Of a DNA stretch of 19,368 nt, positions 1 through 10,678 are shown in pieces. Below the pieces are notes generated by a model. It saw only the letters and a list, made by a program, of their open reading frames with translations. It was not told where the DNA came from and made no database searches. Source of the stretch: Hyphochytrium catenoides (lineage: Eukaryota; Sar; Hyphochytriomycetes; Hyphochytriales; Hyphochytriaceae); contig FLMG01004335.1 of NCBI GenBank assembly GCA_900088475.1, forward strand, positions 2,176 to 21,543, written 5' to 3'. How positions within the stretch are numbered: position 1 is the stretch's first letter; every line of letters begins with the position of its first letter. A program made the position numbers and the translations under genes.

Positions 1-60
1 AGAGAGAACGGGAGAGAGAGAGAGAGAGAGAGAGAGACGGAGAGAGAGAGAGAGAGAGGG
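1..60. repeat. (GA)n tract at left window edge
   Basis: Almost pure GA repeat with single-base interruptions. By its polarity and by the donor site at 103/102 it belongs to the next ARM-gene intron, which continues out of the window to the left. Confidence 0.8.
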
Positions 61-102
61 AAAGGGAGAGCAAAAGAGCGAAAGACGTCCCAATATCCTG
101 AC

Positions 103-1972
103 CTGTTCCACCATCTGCGCTCTATGGACTGGTTGAGAGGAGAGACAGTGTAGACACGCCGCTGCCTGCCTCTTCGTATCTCGACAACTAGAGAGAGAAA
201 AGAGAGGAAAGGCTTGGAGCGCTCCCTGCTTAAGAAGTTGCTCCTGCAGGCCGGAGAAGGCAAAATTGCAGAGAGAGACGACACTGTCCAGCCAGATCAG
301 CTCTTTCTGTGCGGTTAGCTCTTCTAACAGTCTCTCTTTCTCCAGTCTCTCTTCTTGTTCTCTTCCGCTTTCGTGCTCTGTCTCTTTGCACAGCTGCTCG
401 ATCTGCTGGCAGAAGGCCACTAGCGAGGTGATGAGACGGACGAGACGGTGCTCACATCCAGCCGTGGAAGAGAGATTGCGCGTCATCAGTGCGCAGAAGG
501 ACCACACGTCCGGGTCCTATGACGTCCGAGGCAAAAAACAAAGAGGAGAGAGAGAGAAAGTGAGAGAGATTAGGAGAGGGAGAGAGCGACGATGATTGTG
601 AGAGGTTTTAGTTACAGCAAAGGCCGGTAGGAAGAGTGCCTGAAGCAACAATGCAGAACTGACCGGGAGAGATATGAGGGGTGAGAAAGCCCGGCTAGCA
701 GGATCGCTAGGGCCAAGGGTACAACCAAAGCCGGGGGGCAGCGGGGAGAGAGAGAAAGAGAGAGAGAGAGAGAGTGATGGAGCGAGAGGGAAGGACCAGT
801 GAGAGAGAAAGAGTCTGAAGAGAGTCCTTACCTTCAGTGCTGATAACGCTATAATAGCGCTTTCTATGTCATCCTCCACCATAATCGCATGGTTCTCCTG
901 CTCCAGAGAGAGATAACATAGAGTGCGGGCACAGTCCTAGAGGGGCCAAGTGCCAAGAGAGACAGAGAGGAACATCAGGCCGAGGAATTGTGACGCACTT
1001 CGGATAGGAAAGAGGAGAGAGACACGGAAAGGAGTGCAGAAGCTGTAGATAACGCAAATGATGAGAAGGAGAGAAGAGGCAAGTCTATCTGCTTGAACGG
1101 GCCAGAAGGTAGATCAGATGGGAAAGGCATGGCAGAGAAAGCATATGAGAACCTCTAGAGAGGAGAATGTTGAGAGAGAGAGGTAGGGAAAAGAGACAAA
1201 GAGAGAAGCCAACGGGCAAGAGGATAGAGAGGTGGTGAAGCGCGTCAGAGAGAATGGAAACAAAAAGAAAGAGGAAAGAAGGCCAGGAATAAAGGATCGC
1301 TTATCACTGAAAGTCACGAAAAAGGAGACTGAAAGAGAGAGAGAGACAGCGAGAGAGCTCTCTCACTTACCTTGAGCGTCTCTTCACTGTGACCCGAGTT
1401 ATTTACAAGCCCAACCATCGCCTTCACAGCGCCAGCCTGAACCAGCAAATTCCTTGTGAAAGGAAGCTGAGAGAGGTTGCCAATGGCGCGGACGCAGTTG
1501 GCAGCGGCGTCTTCTCTCTTCGTCTGAGAAAGAAGAACCAGGATCTCCATCGCGTTCTGCTTGACCAAGCTTTCTATGCATTTCTCATTGTAGGAGAGAA
1601 CGCTAAGGGTCTGCGCGCAGTAGCTCTCGCTCTGCAAAAGCCAGAGGACGCAGAGTAGTCAGCTAGGTAACCGGAGCTAGACCGAGAAAGAGAGAGAGAG
1701 AGGAAGAAAGAGAGGTTGCGGGAGAGAGAGAGCCACGACATGCGGAGAAAACAGCACCTCTGGGTCTCCGAGAGTGGCCAAGATCTTCAGCACAGCGGCT
1801 GCTCCTGCTTCCACGGTAGGCACCTGACTCTCTGGATGGCAGAGGAGGTTGCAGACTGCTCGACCTGCAGCCATCTGCGTCTGAAGAGCTGAGCAGCGAA
1901 GGAGAGAGAAGAGAGCAGCCAGGGTGGAGCCCTTTGTGGCGATCGTTGTGCTGCACAGACCCCACCGCAGCA

Positions 1973-2008
<36 letters not shown>

Positions 2009-3416
2009 CAGAAAAGAGAAGCAGAGAGAGAATAATTCATGGACAAAGCGGAGAGAGAGAGAGAGAGAGAGAGAATCAGCTTGTTGTCAGTAGTAAGCAT
2101 TCAGTAGCCATTGCGCTCCTACCATCCGAGCGGTGTCGTGGTGAGCAGGCAGAAGGCTCTGCTGCAGACTAACATCGTCGCATCATTGTCTAGCTTGGCG
2201 AGAGAGCTCAGAGCTTGGACCAGACCTGATAGATACGGACAGCACCGTCGAGACGTCAAGACAGCGAAAGTCAAAAAGAGAAAGAGAGAGAGAAAGAAAG
2301 AGAAAAGATGTATAGCTAAGGGGAGACAAGGGAAGCAATAGAGAGAGAAAAGGAAGACATCTAAACGACAAAATCGCGAGAGAAAAGGAAGGTAGCGCAT
2401 AACAAGGGCATAAGATAGAAGGTCCTCGACCTGATAGGGCATAAAAACAGCAGGAAAAGCGAGAGAGAGGGGGAGAGAGAGAGAGACAGAGAGAGAGAGA
2501 AATGCCTTACCTTGCTCTACCATGAGTGGCATACTCTCTTCGGTCATTAAATTGAGCAGCGCCGTGGCGCAGATATGCTTTGTGAGAGAGGAGACAGCGC
2601 GGACCATCGCGATCATCATCAGCGCGTTCACAGCTCCTTCTCTCACAACCTGCATCTCAGAGCCGCGATGGCAGCTCAAGTTACAGAGCGCCTTGCCACA
2701 GTCCTGCTGGTTTTCCTCACTAAGAGAGAGTTCCATGCATCTGTTAGACTACCTTCACGCCATGTAGAAAGCAAGAGAGAGAGAGAGAGACACACACACA
2801 CACAGAGAGAGAGAGCACACTGAGAGAAAGCGAGAGATTGAGAAACAGAGAAGACTATATATAGAGAGAGAAGAGGGAGATGTAAAAGAGAAAGAAACAA
2901 AGAAGGTAAAAGAGGAGAGATACTGAGAGTTGAGCAGAGAAAAGAGAAGAACCACTAGATAATTCGATCGCGTCACTCGGGCTAGGTATCAAATAGAGAG
3001 ATATGAAGACATCCACACCAAGCAAGAAGGAAACAGAGAAAGGGAGAGAGAGAAAAAGAGAGAGAGAGAACGCCACAGAAAGGCCAGAGCTTCCTCACCT
3101 ATATGTGTTGCACAGGTCTGCCACGATGGGCACCACACCCTGGCTGATCATGTCTGCCCTCAGGTCTGGGTGACTGCTCAGGTTGCAAAATGCAGCAGCG
3201 CAGCGCCTCCTCGTCCGAGCGTCGTCAATTTTGCTAGGGAGAGAAAGAAAGAGACAGAGACAGCCAGAGATAGAGAAAGAGGAAGCTCGATCAGCATAGA
3301 ATGGGTAGAGGGACAGGAAGAGAGAGAGGCGACAGAAAAGTAAGAGGATGTGGGTAGGATAGTGGTCATGGAGCTGCAAGAGGGGAGAGTAAGAGATCCA
3401 ATCACGAAAGGTCTCT

Positions 3417-3470
<54 letters not shown>

Positions 3471-6400
3471 GAAATGACACACTAGAATCTAGGAAACCCT
3501 TACCTCAGGACAACAAGGGCGGGGATAACGCCATACTCCTTGAGCTTCTGCTGCGTGTTGGTCGCGTAGGAGAGAGAGGCGATGACAGCGCAGGCGGCAA
3601 TCTTCGTCTCCAAGTCCTTCGCAGCCATAGACCGGTCAATAATAGGCGGAACAGCCCCTGAGCAACCCAGAACGGGAGAGAGAGAGAGAGAAGAGAGAGG
3701 GATCTCCGTTCAGTACCAAGATGGGCGGTAATGCTCAAGGAATCTGGGTTGGAAAGACACTTAAAGAGAGGGCCACTGATAGAGACTAGGGAGAGAGAGT
3801 GTGTTAAGGGCAAGGAATGAGGAGAGAGACATAGGATGGGGACGAAAGAAAGGATGCAGAGAAAGATTTAAAGACAGAAACGGTGAGGCCTGAACACGGC
3901 TGCTACCTTGGTCCACTATGGTCTCCACGCGTGACGGGTCCAAAGAGAGCATGCAGAGAGCGGCAGTGCAGTGGCGCTCGATGGTCACATTGCGCGGCTC
4001 CTCAGTCAGGAGAGAGACTAAACAAGGGACGACTCCCTCATCGACCATCTGCTGCCGATTGCCTAGAGACGCGTATGGTTAGAGGCGAGAGAAGCTGCTA
4101 CAGGCTCTAGCATTTCTTTGCTTCCTCCAGACATCTCGCACCGTCTCTCTCTCCTCTCCTTTCTTTATCACTCTGTCTCCGTGTCTCTCTCTCTCTCTCT
4201 TTCAGTCCCAGGAACGAATTCATAGGCACTACTCTGTCGCTACCTTCATGGCATGCCAGGTTACAGAGTGTCGCAGCGCATCTCATCCTATGCCAAAAGC
4301 GAAATCAATGGCTAGAGCGGAACAAGAGGCAGAGACAGGAGAGAGAGAAGATAGGCTGACAATCATGGAAAGCAAAGAGGAATAAAAAAATAGGAGAAGA
4401 GAGAGCGGAAGGCGTCCCTACCGCGTCTCTTCCTGCATGCTCTTGGAGAGGCTGATGATAGCTGGGACTGTTCCTTCCCTGACCACTACCGCCCGGTTGG
4501 AGGCATTGCAGGAGAGATTGTACAAGGCATAGGCACAGCTCTTCCGCGTCTCCTCGCTCTGCTCGTTCGCCAAGTGGACTAGCGCTGCCACGGCGCCTGG
4601 ACGTCGGAAGATAGAGAGAGTGAGAGAGAGACTCGGGAGAGACAGGGCAGAGAAGGAGAAGAAAGAATCTAAGGTGCTAAGGATGATGTTCGGGTAGGAT
4701 GGGACCGAGTAGATTGGGAGTAGACCAAAAGAGGGAGCGAGAGAAGGAGACCGAGAGAGGGAAGAGAGAAAGTGGTAGAGAGCAGGGTTGAGGGCGAAGT
4801 ACCGACAAGGACAATGGACAGAGACGACGAGAGAGAGAGGGGGAAAGAGGATAGGAGAGAGAGTAAGAAGAAGAGGGACGGTGGAAGACAGAAAGAGAGA
4901 AAGAGAGAAAGAAAGAGGAAGTATGTGTTTTGGGCTAAGAGAGAGATAGATTTTTGGCCTTTACCCTGCTGCACGATCTCTGCTATGCTGGCTTCTACTG
5001 TCAGCAAATTGCAGAGCGCCAGAGTGCAGAACTGTCGGGTCTGGAGGTCCGCCACGCCAGACAAAGCTATCAAAGCCCCCACGCCGCCTAGCCCCGTCCG
5101 GAGTTAGTGCAACGAGGAGAGCGCGAAAGAGAGGAGAGAAAAGCTACCGCCCAGAAGATAAGGAAGCAAGTGACGGGCAGGGACAGGAGAGAAGAAAGAG
5201 GACAGCACGGATAGGAAGAGCAAAGAACGGGAGAGGTAACGAGAGAAACGCTCAAGAGTTTGAGAGAAAGAGAGACTGAGAGAAAGAGAGTCTGAGGGAA
5301 AAACAAAGAGACGAGTGATGCACTGGAAGGATGTAGCAAGGATCCTGACGAAAAAGATGGAAAGAAGGGCAGATAGGAACCTTTCTCAATGATCCTGCTC
5401 CGACTCTCCTCATGGAAAGAAAGGATCATTAGCCCCTCGGCACAGAAGCGTGTGATTGTGGCCTCGGCGAAAGACTTGGCAATGGAGGTAAGCACCTAAG
5501 CAGCAACGGCAGCCACGAGATGCCAAACGAGTAAGAGACGAGCATAAGGGAGAGTGACGCCGAATACGAGAGATGGAGAAAGAAAGAAAGAGAGAGAGAC
5601 AAGAGAGAGAAAGGGGAAGAGAGACCACCAGAAAGAGTGAAGTAAGCAGCGAGTGCGAGACCGTTTTTCTTGATTCGAAGAGAGACAAAGCCTTCCATTG
5701 AGTGAGACCAACGCGGGACGGAATGATAAGCGAGACCAAGAAGAGATTGAGACAAGAGAGAGAGAGAGGGAGAGAGCCAGCATATATAAAAGAAAGGGGA
5801 AGGCAGAGAAAGGCGAAAGAAGGCTAGAAGGGCCTCACAGTGATGGCTCCTTCCACTATAATACGACCCCTACTGGGCGGGTCCTTGGCTAAATTGTTTA
5901 GCGCAGAGGCGATGTGAAACTGAGTATCGCGGTCCGGAGTAGAAGAGAGAGTCATTATCGATGCCACGGCGCCTGACAGGGGAAGACAAGTGTGGCGGAG
6001 AAGAGGGAGATGGAAAAGGTGAGAGATTTGAGCCACGAACACCAGGCGTAGAAGACAATATGAAGGAGAGAGAATAGAAAGAAATGCAGCCAGACTTGAG
6101 GACGAATGAGTTTGAAAAGAGAGACAAGTCGTGGGTTCGGGCGCCAGAAAGAGAGCAACTTTTGAAGAATACATGAGAGAGAGAGAAAGAAGCAAAGCCC
6201 TTGCACGGGAATAGAAGGGCAACCAAGGAATCTACACCTTTCGCCACCATCTCCGCTCTGCAATGCTTGGCAGCAGAGAGGTTGTCCATCACAATGGAGC
6301 ACGTCCGCCGGGTGCTGAGGTCCGTACTCCGGGCCAGTGTGCCCAACACCTGGACCACGCCTTCCTCAACCATCCGCAGTCGTATCCGCTTGATGTTACT

Positions 6401-9400
6401 CAGGTTACAGAGCGCTTGGGCAGCGATCGCCTTGATTTCACTGTTTCCCGTAGAAGCGAGAGCTACGAACCCTTTGATCACCCTGTGGCAAGCCGTGATG
6501 AGGAATGGCAATGGAGAATGGTGCATGAGGACAGAGAGACAAAGAGCGCGAGAGACTGCAAAAAACGGAGAGAGAGGGAGGCAGAAAGAGAGGAGAGAGA
6601 AAGAAGAATAAAGAGAAGGAAGAGGGTTCTAGATTGTAATAACTCGATAGTGACACCAGAGAGGGCTCATAAACGGGAGGAAAGGGAAGGAAGAAGAAGT
6701 TGGTTGCTCATAACTAAGCGTAAAAAAGCCAAGATGCAGGAGAGAGAGAGAGAGCTACAGACACAGATGACCGCAGAGACGAAGATATATATTTTGGTAG
6801 AGAGAGAAGAGCCATCTCAGACTGCTTCAGCTAGACTCATGATCATTAAAAGGCGTAGTAGATCGGCGTTCCCCTGCTACCTCTCTATCCTTAGGTACGG
6901 CTTGTCCACACAGGTGAGATTGAAGAGGGCGCGCCCGCAAACAGTGGCCAGTTCCTCGTTGTCACTCATCAGAACCATCAGCGCCAACACCGCCCCAGCC
7001 TCCACCAGCTGAGAAGGGACGGACGAGAAGAAGAGGTCCAGCGGAGGAGACAAAGAAGAGCAACGGCAGCAGTTAGAGCAGGGAGGTAAGCCGTGTAGAG
7101 GCGAATCGAGAGACGGCAAGTGAAAATGTCTCTCAGAACGAGATGAGAGAGAGAGAGAAAGTGAAAGAAGAGAGTGAAAAGAGAACACGCCCCAGTAGTT
7201 ATGAGAGAGACACGAGAGTCTACCTGTGCTTCTGCTCCATTCATGAGAGAGAGATTGCACAGAGCAGTGGCGCATTCCTTGTGTGTCTCTTCGTTGGTAG
7301 AGGCCGCGAGCTCGACGATAGTGGCGACTGCTGATCCTTGGACTAGAAATGCTCTGAGCTCAACGTTGGCACTAAGGTTTCTGAAGGCTGTGGCACAATA
7401 GGCCTTCGTCTTACGATCATCCACTGGCAGCAAGGAGGAGAGAGGGAGAGAGCCAAAGAGAAAAAGAGACAGAGAGAGAGAGAGACACACACACAGAGAG
7501 AGACAGAGAGACAGTGAGAGAGAGAGCGTGTACCAATATGAGAGAGAGTGGGAGGGAGATATAAGTTGCGAGAGAGAGAAAATTTGCAGCGACAATTGGA
7601 GCAGATGCAAGAGTAGGCAATCTAAGAAATTTACAAAGAGGGGAAGTAGCGCCCAGTGGGAAGAGAAAGAGCATCCCAACAGAGAGAGAGAGACATGCAA
7701 ACATACATAGAGAGAACGGGTGAGGAGAGAAGTAAATTAAAGGATAAAGAATAAGAAGAGGAACTAGCAAACGGGAGAGACGTTAGCTCCACAGACCAGC
7801 AGCGAGCTCCACCAGTGCCTGGACTGCGCCTTCGTTGACCATTCTGACAGCGTTCTCGTGATGAAAGGACCAATTCCTTAGGGTCGCAGCACAACGCTGC
7901 TTCGCCTCGAACTTGTTCTCCTTGCCCTCTCCATCCTGCTGTGCCTTCTCTCTCGATTCTGTCTGCTTTGTCAGCTTGCTCTCATTGTCAGGAAGACCTT
8001 CCTCACAGGCAGGAGACACTATTGCCTTGGAGTTGGAAGGCATGCCTGCATTGGGAAGGGCAGACCGAGGAAGTCAACACCAGGTGACGGTTTTAATGGA
8101 AGTTAAAAGAGGTTCTGAACCGGGGAAAAGGTGAACAATGGACTGAGATTGTCTCTCTCTTGCATGACTAGGTGTGAGGCAAGACATCGGAGGGAGGAGA
8201 AAAAGAAAGACGGTGCAGCCAACAAACGGACAAGGGAAGAGCGGGGCAGAGATAGAGGTACATAAGGGAACAGAAAAACAGGCCAGCGCGAAAGAGACAG
8301 AGAGAAAACTAGGGGGGACCTGCGCACACGAGAGAGACAGAGAGAAAGAGAGAGAGGGCAGGGATTCGTCTTTTTCCTTCCTTACCAGCTGCGAGCTGCT
8401 TGAGCTCGAGTTGTCCCTTCATGCGACTGCGATAGACCATTCCATTGACATAATTCCCCCGCGTGCCAAAGATATCTCCCATGTAACTGCGGAACACTTT
8501 CCCTTCTTCTTCCTGACCTTTCCCCTTCTCCTGTCCTGTCTGCGGCTGATGATGCCCGTTGATCAGCCCTTGGTGCCGGGCGGTCACCCTCCGGATAGCC
8601 TTGGCGGCTGATGCATATAGTATTCCATATGAGAGAGAGAGAGAGAAAGAGAGGGAGACAGACCGAGATCGAGACAGAGAGAGAGAGAGAGAGAGAGGGA
8701 GGGGAAGAGAGAAAGAGGCGATGAAAGAGGTGAGATGGATGTTTCTCAGGAAGAAGAAATTAGAAATGAGGAAGAAGAGATAGGACCAAAGATTGATAAA
8801 GGCCATAGAGAAAAAGGTAAAGCGCGATGCGTGGCAAGGGAGAGACAAAGAGCGTTCTAGAGAGAGAGAGAGAGTTAGAGAGCCTGGGAGATAGACAGGC
8901 TAAAGTAGAGAACGCGGAGAGACAGAAGAGCGAGGCTGAGAAACAGACCTAAGGGCGCTGATGCTTGGTGTCGACTACTTTTCTCTGGACTTTTGAGCTT
9001 CTCGAGCTTCTTCTCTACATGGACACGCTTCGGACTCTTCTCTGCAGAGCTCGTGAAATACTTTCTATGAAGATTTGTTCTGCAGATAAGCGGTCAGTAA
9101 AGCTTGCGCAGATGAGAAGAGAAAGAGAGAGAAGAGAGAGAGAGAAAAGAGAGAGCGAAAGAGAGAGAGAGAGAGACACTATACCCGGCTGTGTGTGCTC
9201 TCTTCTTCGTTTGAGCTTCATAGTCATAGGTGAACCCGTTGGAGAACAGCTCATCCTCGTCCCTGTTCTCCGTGCTGTCTGAGGTCGACTGGTCCTCGGG
9301 GATGATGGAGCTAAAGCTCATGCGCGAGAGGCCGCCAGGTTCCTCTGCCAGCTCGCCCAGGAGCTCTGAGGCAGGCACATTCGTGATGTTCGCATTGAGC

Positions 9401-9438
9401 TTCTTTGTCTCCCACTCCCAAAGGGTCCCGAGGTTCAT
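103..9438 (-). CDS. Long armadillo (ARM) repeat protein, 3'-partial, 21 exons
   Basis: Exons in transcript order: 9438-9185, 9079-8949, 8607-8386, 8045-7797, 7423-7224, 7008-6881, 6482-6238, 5972-5839, 5495-5381, 5087-4965, 4596-4422, 4287-4244, 4062-3907, 3657-3504, 3233-3099, 2740-2511, 2225-2123, 1950-1758, 1631-1371, 936-832, 516-103. All are flanked by AG/GT and all phases join, giving 1257 codons with no stop. The start Met at 9438 follows an in-frame TAG three codons upstream. Residues 1 to about 245 are polar, charged and probably disordered. From about residue 247 to the end come roughly two dozen ARM repeats of about 42 residues, with the recurring pattern CATALCNLS...GAVxALVxL (for example CAYALYNLSCNASNRAVVV, residues about 621-639). 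About residues 1155-1192 form a Glu/Arg-rich probable coiled coil interrupting the repeats. ARM solenoids are protein-binding scaffolds (beta-catenin, Vac8, importin-alpha types), but I recognise no specific orthologue. There is no membrane segment or catalytic motif. The last donor (CAG|GT at 103/102) implies more exons to the left. Weakest junction: the exon 18 donor at 1758/1757 (GTGCTG), where an in-frame alternative lies 18 nt further on. Confidence 0.87.
2780..2816. repeat. Compound (GA)n(CA)n(GA)n microsatellite
   Basis: GA repeats flank a CA run at about 2790-2804 inside the ARM-gene intron 2741-3098. A similar compound GA/CA/GA tract occurs at about 7460-7515 in the intron 7424-7796 of the same gene. 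Confidence 0.85.
3420..3465. repeat. Uninterrupted (GA)23 microsatellite
   Basis: Forty-six bases of perfect GA dinucleotide lie in the ARM-gene intron 3234-3503, about 38 nt from its 5' splice site. This is the longest pure dinucleotide run in the window and reads as (TC)23 in the transcript. Confidence 0.95.
4140..4209 (+). repeat. CT tract with acceptor-like end, antisense inside an ARM-gene intron
   Basis: The ARM-gene intron 4063-4243 carries CT repeats on the plus strand, opposite to the gene's other introns. The tract ends in CTCTTTCAG (about 4197-4205), which looks like a plus-strand 3' splice site. No plus-strand coding sequence follows it. Confidence 0.7.
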
Positions 9439-9642
9439 GATGCGCTAGTTTTCTGGGGCCACCAGCCAGGAGCGGACGAGACGGTGCCTTGGGGAAGGCG
9501 CGTTGGCCCTTATGGCAGCGGCTGGGAGAGCAGGATGTCCAGCATAGAGCAGTAGCTTGGCATTGCCTCAGCTCAGTATTGGGCGGACGCAGTCATGAAG
9601 GCTCCCGATGGGCTATCACAGTGGATCCTGGGCTCGTGGCGC

Positions 9643-10135
9643 TTCTCTTTCCTTTCTCTCTCTCTCTTTAGGACGTGCGAGGTTGGACCCGATTGCAAGA
9701 GACTATAGAGGATGAGTTCATCTACCACCCTAGGTTATTAGAGAGAGCTCTTCGTTTATTCTTTAAAGGAGAGCTCTCTCTGTCCCCAGCGACTAGCCTC
9801 TCTTGCTAGGCTCGCCTCTCCATCTCCATTGCTGCATCTTCCCCTTGTCTCTGCTCTCTTCCTCGCTCGCGGTTCGTTATCTTAGTCACTTCTGTTTCCT
9901 CTTCATCTCCCGCTTCCTCTCTCTCATTCTCTCTCTCTCTCTTCTCTCTCCCCAACTCCAGTTCCGCGCTCTCTCTTCTCTCTCTCCCTCTGTCTCTCGA
10001 TTTCTCTCCCTCGCTCTCCCTCTGTTCTCCATCTTCTCTATCTCTCTGTCTCTCTCTCTCCTATCTGTGTGTCTCTCTCTCTCTCTTTTCTCTCTCTCCA
10101 GCTCTCTCTCTTCGCTATTTCCCTCTTCCCGTCTT
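9643..10135 (+). repeat. Pyrimidine-rich (CT)n low-complexity block, possible SF3A1 5'-UTR intron
   Basis: Interrupted CT/TTC tracts run from 9643-9670 and again from about 9830 to 10135 on the plus strand, the same composition as the SF3A1 introns. The acceptor-like TTTCAG at 10156-10161 lies just downstream. No coding signal is visible; the serine/leucine-rich frame here is a translation of the repeat. Confidence 0.5.
9740..9781. repeat. Perfect 12-bp inverted repeat with 18-nt loop
   Basis: Left arm 9740-9751 is AGAGAGAGCTCT and right arm 9770-9781 is its exact reverse complement, AGAGCTCTCTCT; the loop between them is AT-richer than its surroundings. It lies about 300 bp upstream of the ARM start codon. 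It could be a hairpin or cruciform, or chance pairing of GA and CT microsatellites. Confidence 0.5.
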
Positions 10136-10678
10136 CTCACTCTTACAAAAATCCGTTTCAGGGTCATCTCAAAATGTGCTATCGCTGTACGTTCATTTAC
10201 CTAAATAGATCTAGAAGTATGGTCAAGGACGCACCTTATGCGCACCAGCCTAGATCAAGCCAGAATCTTAGTCTGATTACTGATGACTATGAAAGACGAT
10301 AGTCCAATATTAGTTATCAAAGAGCGCTATTGTGATTTGCGAAAGCAGGAGCTCCACCTTCTGAAGCTTCTGCGGTGTGGAAGAGCAAGCGCTCACGGAG
10401 ATATCTGCAGATGGAGATTATTGGCATTCTGCTTGGGCAGCAGGAAGACCTTATAAGGGAGATCACACTCTCATCAGTGTATTACAGAACAGGCAGGATT
10501 GGAGCTGCGTAAGGAAGCAGGAGATTTCGGCTGGGGACACTAATCGTAGGTCGTATAGTAAGGTTTAGGTACAGATATCCATGGGACTGGTTGAGAAGTA
10601 AGGGCGACGAGACTTTCTCCGCTCATACCTAGTAGAACATTACTGCTGGAACCAAGTCAGGAAAGCTGAGCCGTCAAA

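Larger units (their letters stand above)
9439..10678. promoter_or_regulatory. Shared upstream region of the divergent ARM and SF3A1 genes
   Basis: No recognisable gene lies here; the open frames are pyrimidine-tract artefacts or short unmatched stretches. From 9439 to about 9640 the sequence is mixed. A CT tract follows at 9643-9670, then a perfect inverted repeat (9740-9781), then a strongly pyrimidine-rich block to about 10135. A good plus-strand acceptor-like site (CCGTTTCAG) ends at 10161, followed by about 515 bp of ordinary composition up to the SF3A1 ATG. Because CT-rich sequence marks sense-strand introns elsewhere in the window, this block may be a 5'-UTR intron of SF3A1 transcribed to the right. 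The ARM promoter should then lie in the first few hundred bases. I could not identify a TATA or other core element. Confidence 0.45.

Noticed and set aside
6263-7012. 249-aa plus-strand open frame
   Set aside because: It lies antisense to ARM exons 6 and 7 and crosses their GA-rich intron; the minus strand gives proper ARM repeats with matching splice phases.
9886-10167. Open frames rich in Arg-Glu or Ser-Leu repeats, here and throughout the window
   Set aside because: They are translations of GA/CT simple repeats, occur on both strands at once, and coincide with introns or spacer.
10281-10364. Possible box C/D snoRNA (TGATGA at 10281, CTGA at 10361)
   Set aside because: No terminal stem pairs outside the boxes and no internal C'/D' boxes were found; such short motifs arise by chance.
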